64,000 nt of DNA from CAYUMU01 sp964445985. Lineage in GTDB: Bacteria; Planctomycetota; Planctomycetia; Pirellulales; S012-138. Shown here one piece after another: positions 25,191 through 33,344 of the stretch. The notes below the pieces were generated by a model. That model did not search any database and was not told the DNA's origin. It was given only the letters and a program-made list of their open reading frames with translations. The stretch is taken from positions 29,071 through 93,070 of the forward strand of contig CAYUMU010000014.1 in assembly GCA_964445985.1 (NCBI GenBank), in the 5' to 3' direction. The position numbers were made by a program, and so were the translations under genes. Every line of letters starts with the position of its first letter. The first letter of the stretch is position 1.

Positions 25191-26423
25191 TCAATTCGCG
25201 CCCTTCCGCTTCTTCCACCGCCGCAAAGCCCGATCACGGCTGACGCTGTCCTCAAAATAAATGCTGGCGGGCGCGAACACCGTTTCGGTGTTTTCAATCA
25301 CGCCACCCAGCTCATAGTCGCCCAGGTTTTCGCCCGCCAAATGAACCAGCGCCGCCAGGGCCACGTCGCGAACTTCGGTCGTCATCAGCTGACCGTCGCG
25401 ATTGAATTGCTCGAATACCCGGACGTCGTCCAGCAACGCTTCCAGCGCGGGGCCGTCCGCCGCTCCGCCAAATCGGGCAACCGCCAAAGCCGCATAAGCC
25501 CGCTGATCGGCTGGCGTTTCATTGGCTTTCACCAGTCGCCTGGCCGGCGTTAAACCCGCCGGTATTCCATACAGCAGCGAGAGCCGCAGATGGCTGTACG
25601 ACTCGGCCCGATCTGCCGTATTCGCCAGCCATGTGCCGAACAGTTTTTGCAGCGCCGCCTTGCGAGGACCGCTCAGCATGGCGTGGCGGAACACCTGCTG
25701 ATACGCGAACGTTTGCAACCGGCTCACGGTGTCTTCCGTGGCCTTCAGCTCGTTGTGGGCGGTCAAGAACATCAGCGCCACCACCGAATCGGCCGGAATC
25801 TGCTGCCGCATCGCAAAATTTGCCCGGTTCAACTCCTGATACAGTTCGCGGCAACGCCGGTCCACGCGCTCGCTGGCCCGCTGGGGATTGTTTTGGGCCT
25901 CGCGCAGCAAGATCGGTTCGGCCCGCTGCATGTCGACAAACAGTCCTCGGGCTGCCGCGTCGTCGCCCACCCACTGGCGAAATTGCGGCCAGCCAGGCAG
26001 TTGCACATCCGCCCGCGCATTCTCCATGAAGGCGGCCAGCTGCGCCTGGTGCACGCTCTCTTGCACCGACTCCAGAATCTTGCGGCTCCGGCGACGAACC
26101 TCGGCATCGGCGTGCTCCAGGCCCAATTCCAGCGCGGGCAGCGCGGCTTCGCCCAACATCACCAGCTCCCGACTGGCCTCGTCGCGGGCCTGCACCGTGG
26201 CGCTGCCCAACTGGTTCATCAGCGCTTGAGGTTCGGCGGCCATCGCCCCGCCCACCCCCAACAATCCCACCATCGCCAACAATCCCACCATCGCCAACAA
26301 TCCCACCATCGCCAACAATCCCACCATCGTCACCATCGCCGACCAGCCCTGTCCCCACAGTTTATTTGCCTGCGGCTGGCGTACTTCATGCCGCTGAGTC
26401 GATCGCTGCGTGGGTCCGAACAT
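25191..26423 (-). CDS. Secreted helical-repeat protein with tandem-repeat signal peptide
   Basis: The 410-residue protein starts at ATG 26423 (GAAGG six bases upstream). Its signal segment contains four exact copies of a six-residue unit (AMVGLL/MVGLLA), giving a long hydrophobic core before AMAAEP, the likely cleavage site. The mature part is helical with HEAT-like stretches (EAALPALELGLEHADAEVRRRSRKIL; ALEALLDDVRVFEQF) and ends RWKKRKGAN. Such proteins occur in planctomycetes and have no assigned function. The signal repeat is encoded by four 18-bp direct repeats (26259-26330) and may vary in number. Confidence 0.72.
   Translation of the reverse strand: MFGPTQRSTQRHEVRQPQANKLWGQGWSAMVTMVGLLAMVGLLAMVGLLAMVGLLGVGGAMAAEPQALMNQLGSATVQARDEASRELVMLGEAALPALELGLEHADAEVRRRSRKILESVQESVHQAQLAAFMENARADVQLPGWPQFRQWVGDDAAARGLFVDMQRAEPILLREAQNNPQRASERVDRRCRELYQELNRANFAMRQQIPADSVVALMFLTAHNELKATEDTVSRLQTFAYQQVFRHAMLSGPRKAALQKLFGTWLANTADRAESYSHLRLSLLYGIPAGLTPARRLVKANETPADQRAYAALAVARFGGAADGPALEALLDDVRVFEQFNRDGQLMTTEVRDVALAALVHLAGENLGDYELGGVIENTETVFAPASIYFEDSVSRDRALRRWKKRKGAN
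26259..26330 (-). repeat. Four exact 18-bp tandem repeats in a signal-peptide coding region
   Basis: The plus-strand unit is CAACAATCCCACCATCGC; the fourth copy ends in T instead of C. Because 18 is a multiple of three, gain or loss of units changes the signal peptide length by six residues without breaking the frame. Confidence 0.97.
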
Positions 26424-26660
26424 GGCGGGCCTTCGAAGAGGGGAAGCAACTTGCGGGGGCAATTCCGGGAGAAATGCTCTCCCCGGCACTTCCCAATGTA
26501 CGTCCCCGCGCACAGATCGCCTAGCGCGGCTACACCCCCACTGGTGGCTTGGCTGGTTGCTGGTGGCGATGATTGATGACTGGCGAGGGGTGGTTGGCCG
26601 CTTCTACCTTGGCTGGCTGTGCGTTGATGAGCCCCCCGCCTGTTGTCTGAGGAGTACACC

Positions 26661-26807
26661 ATGCGTGGTTTGATTGCATTGCTGCTGGCTAGCTGCTGGC
26701 TGACCTGCCCGGGGCCAGCGCCGCTCGCCGCGCAAGATATGCCGCTTTCGCAGGCGCTGATCGATGGCCAAGGCTGGGAACTCGTGGCCGATGGGTTTCA
26801 ATTCACC
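26661..26807 (+). pseudogene. Truncated SMP-30/gluconolactonase-like secreted protein gene
   Basis: A good ribosome site (GAGGAG, six bases before ATG) leads into a signal peptide (MRGLIALLLASCWLTC) and then SQALIDGQGWELVADGFQFT. That is the beginning expected of secreted SMP-30/gluconolactonase family proteins, where EGP and a metal-binding Glu should follow. Instead the sequence passes at about 26807 into the 286-bp dispersed repeat and stays open only to a stop at 27060-27062. Everything after residue 49 is missing, including the propeller. The open frame may still be translated as a fusion, but it should have no lactonase activity. The family call rests on a short segment. Confidence 0.6.
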
Positions 26808-27092
26808 GCCGATTTCCGCGGGGCGAAATTCGATGACAATTTTACCTATTCATGCGTACATAAACTCCAAGCGGTGATTCGCCAGCCAGGGAATCCGTGG
26901 CCGGGCCTGGTCGAGCGCCGCTTCCTGCGGAATTGGGTTGTGGCCGCGGCGGTCGAGATACACCACGATCCGACGACTGGCTTCATCGGTTGCTCTTCGA
27001 CCAGCACGCATCGCAGGGCTTCGTCGCGTCGCTGCCAGCCTTCGGCGGGATGCAGAAAGTAGTCCTTGTAACCGAGTCCGTCCATGCTCGCC
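26807..27092 (-). mobile_element. 286-bp dispersed repeat, copy 1 (transposase-like remnant)
   Basis: This stretch is about 99% identical to 55668-55953. On the minus strand it starts an ORF (MDGLGYKDYFLHPAEGWQRR) resembling the beginning of planctomycete transposase or HTH proteins with an RRxEALR...VEEQPM segment. After about 35 codons the frame loses that character, so it looks degenerate. No terminal inverted repeats or target duplication are obvious. It interrupts the SMP-30-like gene. Confidence 0.6.
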
Positions 27093-27154
27093 CCTGGGCA
27101 AAAAGCCCAGGCGAGCCCTCACAATTCCACGTTCATCCAATCATAACCGGCGCG

Positions 27155-27182
27155 CATGCTTACGCCGGTGGGCGTAAGCATG
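27155..27182 (-). terminator. Hairpin downstream of acsA
   Basis: A perfect 12-bp inverted repeat (CATGCTTACGCC / GGCGTAAGCATG, 4-base loop) lies about 50 bp beyond the acsA stop codon. There is no T-run. Confidence 0.45.
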
Positions 27183-27230
27183 GCACACCAAAAGACAGCA
27201 GCCTGATCCCCGCCGCGCGGCCCGCCTGGG

Positions 27231-29174
27231 TTAGTCTTCATCCCCGCGCAGCTTCGCCAGCACCGTGTAATCTTCCAGCGTGGTCGTGTCGCCAATCGTT
27301 TCTCGGCCGGCGGCGATGTCGCGGAGCAGACGCCGCATGATTTTGCCGCTGCGGGTTTTGGGCAGCGAGGCCGCGAAGCGAATGTCGTCAGGCGTGGCGT
27401 GCGCGCCAATCTGAGTGCGAACGTGCTGGCGAAGCTCCTGGCGAAGATCTTCATTCGCATGGCCCGACGAAAGCGTCACAAACACCGCAATCGCCTCGCC
27501 CTTCAGGTCATGAGGCCGGCCCACCGCGGCCGCTTCGGCCACGGCCGGGTGACTGACCAGCGAGCTTTCGATCTCGGTGGTGCTGAGGCGGTGGCCAGAA
27601 ACATTGAGCACGTCGTCCAGGCGGCCCATGATCCAGTAATAGCCGTCTTCGTCACAAAAGGCATTGTCGCCCGCCAGGTAATTGTGCGGCACGGTGCTCC
27701 AGTACTGCTTCTGGTAACGCTCGTTGTCGCCCCAAATGCCGCGCAGCATGCCGGGCCAGGGCTGCGTAATCAGCAGCATGCCCTGCTCGTTGGCCGAGAG
27801 CTTTTCCCCCTTGTCGGTCACAATCGCCGGAACCACGCCGGGTAGCGGCATGGTGCAACTGCCAGGCTTGGTGGGCGTGGCCCCCGGCAGAGGGCTCATC
27901 ATGATCCCGCCGGTTTCGGTTTGCCACCACGTATCGACAATGGGGCAACGCTCCTTCCCGATCAAACGGTGATACCACAGCCAGGCCGCCGGATTGATCG
28001 GCTCGCCCACCGAACCCAACAGCCGCAAGCTGGAAAGATCGTGCTTGAGCACATGCTGGTCGCCCCACTTGATAAACGCGCGAATCGCCGTGGGCGCCGT
28101 GTAGAAAATGCTCACCCGGTGCCGCTCGATCATCTCCCAAAACCGGGATTCGTCGGGCCAGTTGGGCGCCCCTTCATACATCAGCACGGTCGCCCCCGCT
28201 GAAAGCGGGCCATACACAATGTAGCTATGCCCCGTCACCCAGCCGCAATCGGCCGTACACCAGTAAATGTCATCGTCGCGATGGTCGAACACCCACTCGA
28301 AAGTTTGCCGCGTGAAAAGGTTGTAGCCAGCGGTTGTATGGCGGATGCCTTTGGGTTTGCCCGTCGATCCGCTCGTATAGAGAATGTACAGCGTGTGCTC
28401 GCTATCGAGGGGTTCGGCGGGGCAATCGGCCGAGGCCTCTTCCATCAGGTGATGCCACCAATGGTCGCGGCCCTGTTCCATGTGCACATGCACGCCGCAC
28501 CGCTTGAGCACGATGCAGTGCTGCACCGTGGGCGACTTTTCCAGGGCCGCATCCACGTTGTGCTTGAGCGGAATTTGCGAGCCGCGCCGCCAGCCCGCAT
28601 CGGAGGTGATGATCGCCTTGGCCGAGGCGTCGCAGTTGCGGTCGGCGATGGCTTCGCTGGAGAAGCCGCCGAAGATCACCGAGTGAATCACGCCAATTCG
28701 GGCGCAAGCCAACATGGCAATCGCCAACTCGGGCACCATCGGCATATAGATCGAGACCACGTCGCCGGCTTCCAGCCCCAGGCCCTTGAGCACGTTGGCA
28801 AACTTGCAAACTTCGGTGTGCAGTTGCTGATAGGTGAGGGTGCGAATATCGCCGGGCTCGCCTTCCCAAATCAGGGCTGCCTTGTTCCGCCGCCAGGTGC
28901 CCAGGTGCGCGTCGAGGCAGTTGTAGCTGGCGTTGGTCTGCCCGCCCACAAACCAACGCGCGAACGGTTCCTCCCACTTCAGCACCTGCTGGAAGGGTTT
29001 GAACCAGTGCAATTTTTCCTTGGCTCGCTCACCCCAAAAAGCTTGCGGATCGGCCTGGGCGGCGTCCCACAGTTGTTGGTACTCCTCCATCGAGCCAATC
29101 CCGGCCGACGCCGAAAACTCGCGGCTGGGCGGGTAAAGAGCCTTATCGGGGTGGACACCTTGTTTTTCCGCCAT
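27231..29174 (-). CDS. acsA: Acetyl-CoA synthetase
   Basis: The 647-residue enzyme converts acetate, ATP and CoA to acetyl-CoA through acetyl-AMP. Visible features are the ACS N-terminal domain ([23 protein letters not shown]), the P-loop-like [21 protein letters not shown], the [16 protein letters not shown] hinge, and the C-terminal acetylation-site context [15 protein letters not shown] with the catalytic Lys. Length is normal for Acs. GAGGT lies about nine bases before the ATG. It stands alone, divergent from the small gene at 29495. If a Pat/CobB-like acetylation system exists, this Lys would be its target; no such gene is in the window. Confidence 0.97.
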   Translation of the reverse strand: MAEKQGVHPDKALYPPSREFSASAGIGSMEEYQQLWDAAQADPQAFWGERAKEKLHWFKPFQQVLKWEEPFARWFVGGQTNASYNCLDAHLGTWRRNKAALIWEGEPGDIRTLTYQQLHTEVCKFANVLKGLGLEAGDVVSIYMPMVPELAIAMLACARIGVIHSVIFGGFSSEAIADRNCDASAKAIITSDAGWRRGSQIPLKHNVDAALEKSPTVQHCIVLKRCGVHVHMEQGRDHWWHHLMEEASADCPAEPLDSEHTLYILYTSGSTGKPKGIRHTTAGYNLFTRQTFEWVFDHRDDDIYWCTADCGWVTGHSYIVYGPLSAGATVLMYEGAPNWPDESRFWEMIERHRVSIFYTAPTAIRAFIKWGDQHVLKHDLSSLRLLGSVGEPINPAAWLWYHRLIGKERCPIVDTWWQTETGGIMMSPLPGATPTKPGSCTMPLPGVVPAIVTDKGEKLSANEQGMLLITQPWPGMLRGIWGDNERYQKQYWSTVPHNYLAGDNAFCDEDGYYWIMGRLDDVLNVSGHRLSTTEIESSLVSHPAVAEAAAVGRPHDLKGEAIAVFVTLSSGHANEDLRQELRQHVRTQIGAHATPDDIRFAASLPKTRSGKIMRRLLRDIAAGRETIGDTTTLEDYTVLAKLRGDED

Positions 29175-29494
29175 GAGAGCACTACCTCAGAAAGTCGCGC
29201 GACAGACAAATTTGGGATGAAGGCGGATTCTAAAAGCTGCCAGCCATGGGGTCAAACTGCCCCAGCGCCTTCCAGGGCCTCCGCCTTCCCCCTCAAATAC
29301 GGCTCAAACCGATTAGGCAATTTACCCGGACCCGCCGGGCGCATACAATTCCGTCAGTATCCCATCTCAAGCTCGTTCGAGTCGAATCGGCGTTCCTGTT
29401 CGGGAAAGCGTTGGCGCGGCATTTGCTGTGGCAATCAGCTGCGATAGCACCCGAATGTGCGGGCGCGGATTTACCCACTGCGGAGTTGAACAGC

Positions 29495-29755
29495 ATGTCT
29501 GTAGATCGCAGCAACTGGCTGGACCATGTGCAAAACGTCTTGCGTTCTCGCCACTACACCTGGCTGCCTGAAGGTCTGGGGGGCGAACCGGTCGATGTGG
29601 CAATGACCTATTTGGTGACCGATGTCATGCACGTCTGCAAACAAGCGGGCGTTTCGTTTGAAGACGTACTGCGAGCCAGCCGGCAGCAATATGAGCAAGA
29701 AGAGCGCGACGTGCGCGAAGCGGAGACAGCCGAAACTGCGAAAGCAGCGGAGTAG
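29495..29755 (+). CDS. Small conserved-looking hypothetical protein
   Basis: The 86-residue product starts MSVDRSNWLDHVQNVLRSRH. It has an alpha-helical core (DVAMTYLVTDVMHVCKQAGVSFEDVLRASRQQYEQEE) and a Glu/Ala-rich tail. GGAG lies nine bases before the ATG. No signal peptide or catalytic motif is visible. A strong bidirectional terminator follows within 60 bp, supporting a real transcription unit. Confidence 0.75.
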   Translation: MSVDRSNWLDHVQNVLRSRHYTWLPEGLGGEPVDVAMTYLVTDVMHVCKQAGVSFEDVLRASRQQYEQEERDVREAETAETAKAAE

Positions 29756-29810
29756 TCTTAAGAAACCTCGGAATATTGTCGTGCGTGGCGAAGGGAATCT
29801 TGCCAATAAA

Positions 29811-29850
29811 AAAACTCCGCCTGTCTACCGAGTGGTTCAGGCGGAGTTTT
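29811..29850. terminator. Bidirectional intrinsic terminator
   Basis: A 13-bp perfect stem (AAAACTCCGCCTG / CAGGCGGAGTTTT, 14-base loop) with A-run and T-run on either side. It serves the convergent genes ending at 29755 (plus) and 29902 (minus). Confidence 0.93.
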
Positions 29851-29901
29851 CTTGTTGTTGCGGGGGCAAAGGTTGCCTCTCGCGAAGGATGGCGAAGCAC
29901 G

Positions 29902-30285
29902 CTAGGGCTGAGCATCCTTCATAGCCGACTCGATAATGGCGGCGGCTTCAGGGATGGCCATGATCCGGCCTCGATTCCCCATCAGGCGCATACCTTGCGC
30001 GGCCAATTGGGGTTGGTGCTTTTCCAAGAGCTCAGTTTGAGCTTCGGGCGTTGGATCTTCCATCGCTTTGGCGCGTGCTTCCACGGATTTCATCTTTTCA
30101 CCAATGGATTCGATCTTCGACTTGGCGGCTTCGGCGCTCGCTTTGTCTTTCACCGTATCGAGCGTTTCGTTCAATTCGGTCATCAGGTTGACTTGCTCAG
30201 TCATCAGGCCGTCGTGGGTGTCGGCGCCACAACCCCCAAGGGTGACCAGAGCACAGGCGGCAAACAGTACGGCAAGACGTTGCAT
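29902..30285 (-). CDS. Small helical lipoprotein
   Basis: The 127-residue product starts MQRLAVLFAACALVTLGGC, a clear lipoprotein signal with Cys at about residue 19, and AAGGA six bases before the ATG. The mature part is helical and charged (LNETLDTVKDKASAEAAKSKIESIGEKMKS), resembling small periplasmic helical-hairpin lipoproteins. It ends IIESAMKDAQP just before the shared terminator. Function unknown. Confidence 0.85.
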   Translation of the reverse strand: MQRLAVLFAACALVTLGGCGADTHDGLMTEQVNLMTELNETLDTVKDKASAEAAKSKIESIGEKMKSVEARAKAMEDPTPEAQTELLEKHQPQLAAQGMRLMGNRGRIMAIPEAAAIIESAMKDAQP

Positions 30286-30503
30286 GGTTTTTCCTTTCAA
30301 AGGCGAACAATCGGTGAATTGAAGTCGAAATGCCTGGCGGGCTCACAGCGCGCCAAGATTGGCCCCTGGAAAGTGGAGATACCGGAGAAGAATCAAGCTG
30401 AGCCCCTGATGCGCAAGTGGATGCCGGCGCAGCCGAGCATACGAGAACCCCCGTTTATTCGCCAGAGGTGGCCTAATCTTTTCTTCTTATTCGCAAGATT
30501 CGC

Positions 30504-31127
30504 TTACCCCTGGCTCCTCTGATACACGGCCTGCAGAATATCCTGCACATCCTTATACTTTTTCTTCTCCGCCAAGGCCGTATCCAGCAATTTGCGGGCG
30601 TCTGTCTCCGAGTGCCCCAGTTGCCGCAGCACGTCGTAGGCTTCCGAAACCAGGTCAAAACCAACGTCGGCGGCCGTCGGTTCGTCCCGAGCCACCATCA
30701 GGGCAAACTTGGGCACCTTGCGGCGCAACTTGGCGATCACCCGTTCGGCCACCGCCGGCCCAATGCCCGGCAACATGGCCAGGCCCTTGGCGTCTTGCTC
30801 TTCAATCGAAGTCGCCACCTCGCGCACCGGCCGCACCATGGCCCGCAGCGCCTTCTTCACGCCCACGCCGTCCACCGAACAAAACAGCTCAAAGAATTCC
30901 CGCTCAATGGGGTTCAAAAACCCAATCAACTTGGGAACCAACCGGCCGTGCGCCGGATTCCCGTCGAGGTATTCCAGCGTGTGCAGCGAGACCTTCTCGC
31001 CCAGCCGGTTTTGCAATTGCCGCCGGGCAAAATCGGGAATCAGCACCTCGTACTCCATGGCCCCGATCTCGAGCGTCAGCGCTTCATCGCGCACGGCCAT
31101 CAACTTGCCGGTGATCTTGGTAATCAA
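30504..31127 (-). CDS. ruvA: Holliday junction branch migration protein RuvA
   Basis: The roughly 207-residue protein has the OB-fold domain I (MITKITGKLMAVRDEALTLEIGAM), helix-hairpin-helix motifs of domain II (GVGVKKALRA and LPGIGPAVAERVIAKLRRK) and the C-terminal domain III that contacts RuvB (AYDVLRQLGHSETDARKLLDTAL). It tetramerises on Holliday junctions. No ruvB or ruvC is adjacent. TTG at 31127 was chosen because it gives the normal MI- start and AAAGGA lies at good spacing; GTG at 31136 is the alternative. Confidence 0.95.
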   Translation of the reverse strand: MITKITGKLMAVRDEALTLEIGAMEYEVLIPDFARRQLQNRLGEKVSLHTLEYLDGNPAHGRLVPKLIGFLNPIEREFFELFCSVDGVGVKKALRAMVRPVREVATSIEEQDAKGLAMLPGIGPAVAERVIAKLRRKVPKFALMVARDEPTAADVGFDLVSEAYDVLRQLGHSETDARKLLDTALAEKKKYKDVQDILQAVYQRSQG

Positions 31128-31517
31128 GGCCCGCACATCCTTTCACGGAGACAATTGCATAAGTGAAGGGGGGATTCCAGGAAAACACGCTCGCCGCATC
31201 GCGATGCGCGCAATTCAGGCACGATTTGTGCCGCATGGTTTCCCTCGGTTCGCAATGATACCCAAATTCACGCCGCTTCGGGAGGGTGCCCACCCGCGAC
31301 AGCCTGACCGGGTGCTCAAATTGAAAGCGAGCTGGAACCGGCCAGCTGACCGGCGAAAGGAGTCCACGCGGTTCGCCCCAGGTTCCCCACCCCCCACGTA
31401 GGGCAAGCCCCGGCCAAGGCTGCCCTCAAACCGGAAGCGGAAGTGAATCGCCGGATGGATGGGCGCGAAGACTGCGCGGCGGGGGATCTTCACAGAATGC
31501 GGCACCGACTCAACTGC

Positions 31518-31576
31518 GGTGCGTTTCGCTGCGGCGTGCCGCTCATCAGGTCGCGGTCAGCGACCGCCGGCCCAGT
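31518..31576 (-). repeat. Fragment resembling the tail of the gene at 19424
   Basis: The minus strand reads PAVADRDLMSGTPQRNAPQL, similar to RPTVADRGLIAGTPQQTRAI at the end of the 19424 product. DNA identity is about 85% over 50 bp by eye. It may be a gene remnant or a dispersed GGTCGC/GCGACC element. Confidence 0.5.
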
Positions 31577-31675
31577 TGGTGGCTTGAACCCGAATGGATA
31601 TCGTAGCTCCAGATCGGCGAGCTCGCCGTGGCCCCCACCATGATCAGCGAGTTGCCATCGCCGCTGACCAAAGCA

Positions 31676-31717
31676 AAGCACCCCGGACAGCCAACTGACA
31701 CTGTCTGGGGTGCTTTT
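31676..31717 (+). terminator. Strong intrinsic terminator without an obvious upstream gene
   Basis: A 15-bp stem (AAGCACCCCGGACAG with CTGTCTGGGGTGCTT, one G-T pair) is followed on the plus strand by a six-base T-run. No plus-strand protein gene precedes it for 1.3 kb, so a small RNA or short ORF ending here is possible. The surrounding gap 31128-31842 contains no other gene that I can support. Confidence 0.85.
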
Positions 31718-31764
31718 TTGCTTTACGAATCGGGAACTCGGCGAGCCGCGAGCGAACTCGCCGG

Positions 31765-31819
31765 TTCCTGGATTCCCGCCCCCGTCTTCACGAGGGCAGG
31801 CTCTGCGCGGGAATGACGG
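31765..31819. repeat. About 54-bp inverted-repeat element, copy 1
   Basis: Begins TTCCTGGATTCCCGC and ends GCGCGGGAATGACGG. It is nearly identical to the reverse complement of 54200-54253, which lies inside the tRNA cluster. The ATTCCCGC/GCGGGAAT ends form a stem. The form recalls the widespread CGTCATTCCCGC...GCGGGAATCCAGG repeats of other bacteria. Confidence 0.88.
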
Positions 31820-31842
31820 GGCCTTCGCGAACTCGATGGATC

Positions 31843-33105
31843 CTAGGCCGTGCCAACCATGGCTTCCGAAAGAATGCGGCTGGTCGATTCCCGCATGATC
31901 CGAGGATCAACAGCCTTGCCCGAAAGCAGCGTGGCCCGGACTTCCTTGCCGGAAATGAACACCGGCTTCTCGTCCTTGTGCTTCTCCATCAGGTCCACGC
32001 GGCCCATCGAGTCGTAGTAGGCGGCAAACCCCACGTTCACGGGCTTGATCTTCAGATCGCCTTGCAGCTTGCTGAAGATTTCTTGGGCGTCGAAATCGCC
32101 CCAAATGGCGGTGCCGTCGGCGTAGGGAGCGTCGGCGTGTTTGCGGCCGATCACAATATCGGTGAAGCCGTAGTTCTGGCGGTAAATCGCATGCATGACC
32201 GCTTCTTTCGGGCCGCCGTAGAACATTTTGATGTCGAGGCCCAACAGCAGCACCCGGTCGGGCACGCTCTCTCCCCGCTTGCTCCACAGTTCGGTATCGC
32301 TATCGCCTTCACCCAGCCCGCGCGATTGAATCAGGGCTTCGTAGGTTTTCATCCGCACGGCGGCATTGACGTCGTCGCCCTTGGTTTCGCCAATCAACGG
32401 ATTGAGGCAAGCGCCCGCGTTGTGGCCGTCGCTGAGCAGCTTTTCGAGGCCGTAAACTAGCGCGTATTCGTGAGCCCGGTGGAGAGGGTTGCGGGTTTGG
32501 AAGGCCACGCAGCGTTCCCAGCCTTGAGCCTTGAGTAGCGCCCGCACTTCGCGAGGGCTGAGCACGTATTTGCCAAACGCCGGATTCTTGGGCTGCGGAA
32601 GCACGCGAATGGCGCCGCCCACCAGGTGGGTTTTGTCGGCATCGCCCTTGAGCACCATGTCGGCGCCCGGGTGATCGGTGCGCTCGGTGCCGTATACCGA
32701 CTTGATGTACTTGGGCTTGTCCCACTCAAAAATGTCGCTCACTTCGAGAGTCGCGACAATCTCACCCGCGCTGTTGGTCAAGGCCACCGACTTTTGGCCG
32801 GCAATGCTCTTGGCAACATCGGCGGTGAGCGGGAAGGCGAGCGGAATTGTCCAAGCGTACTTCTTGCCTTCGTGAACAATGTGAGATTCGTCGAGCACCT
32901 TGTTGTAGGTGGCGCTATCCATCGGCCCGGTCAGGGGGCTCAGGGCACCATCGCCAAACCGGTAAACGGTGGACAAATCGGCGTCGGTGACCGGCACCTT
33001 GGGGAGCTTGGCCGCCTCGGCCTTGAACGAGGCAACCTCGGCCTCGGGCACCGTGCAGCAAACGGGTTCAGTTAATCCGCCATGGGGAGGTAAAGGGAGA
33101 GACAT
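31843..33105 (-). CDS. sat: Sulfate adenylyltransferase (ATP sulfurylase)
   Basis: The 420-residue enzyme forms adenosine phosphosulfate from ATP and sulfate (or the reverse). Visible motifs include [15 protein letters not shown] ([14 protein letters not shown]/sulfate site), the [17 protein letters not shown] segment (GRDHA-like) and [14 protein letters not shown] near the end. It is the single-domain type, with no APS kinase domain. AGGA lies six bases before ATG 33105. No cysteine-pathway or dissimilatory sulfur gene is adjacent. Confidence 0.95.
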   Translation of the reverse strand: MSLPLPPHGGLTEPVCCTVPEAEVASFKAEAAKLPKVPVTDADLSTVYRFGDGALSPLTGPMDSATYNKVLDESHIVHEGKKYAWTIPLAFPLTADVAKSIAGQKSVALTNSAGEIVATLEVSDIFEWDKPKYIKSVYGTERTDHPGADMVLKGDADKTHLVGGAIRVLPQPKNPAFGKYVLSPREVRALLKAQGWERCVAFQTRNPLHRAHEYALVYGLEKLLSDGHNAGACLNPLIGETKGDDVNAAVRMKTYEALIQSRGLGEGDSDTELWSKRGESVPDRVLLLGLDIKMFYGGPKEAVMHAIYRQNYGFTDIVIGRKHADAPYADGTAIWGDFDAQEIFSKLQGDLKIKPVNVGFAAYYDSMGRVDLMEKHKDEKPVFISGKEVRATLLSGKAVDPRIMRESTSRILSEAMVGTA

Positions 33106-33344
33106 CGTGCTTCCTGTGGGGGCTAACCGGCTCAATCGGGGAAGCTGCTATTTCGCAACTCCCCGCGCCGGTTGTGCTGGACTTCAACGGTTAAGACCTT
33201 TATCGCAAGGGAGGCAGTATAGGAAATACCTCTCCGGGGCTCAACGGGACGATCACCGCTTGCGGTGCGGCAGGTGCTAGCAAAGCTGGCGCGCCAAGGG
33301 CTGCCCGGCCTCCGCGGGGTTGGGCCGATAAGGCCGATCCACCT

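Noticed and set aside
31443..31643. Plus-strand ORF just before the orphan terminator
   Set aside because: Composition and lack of ribosome site argue against coding; part of it is antisense to a fragment resembling another gene.
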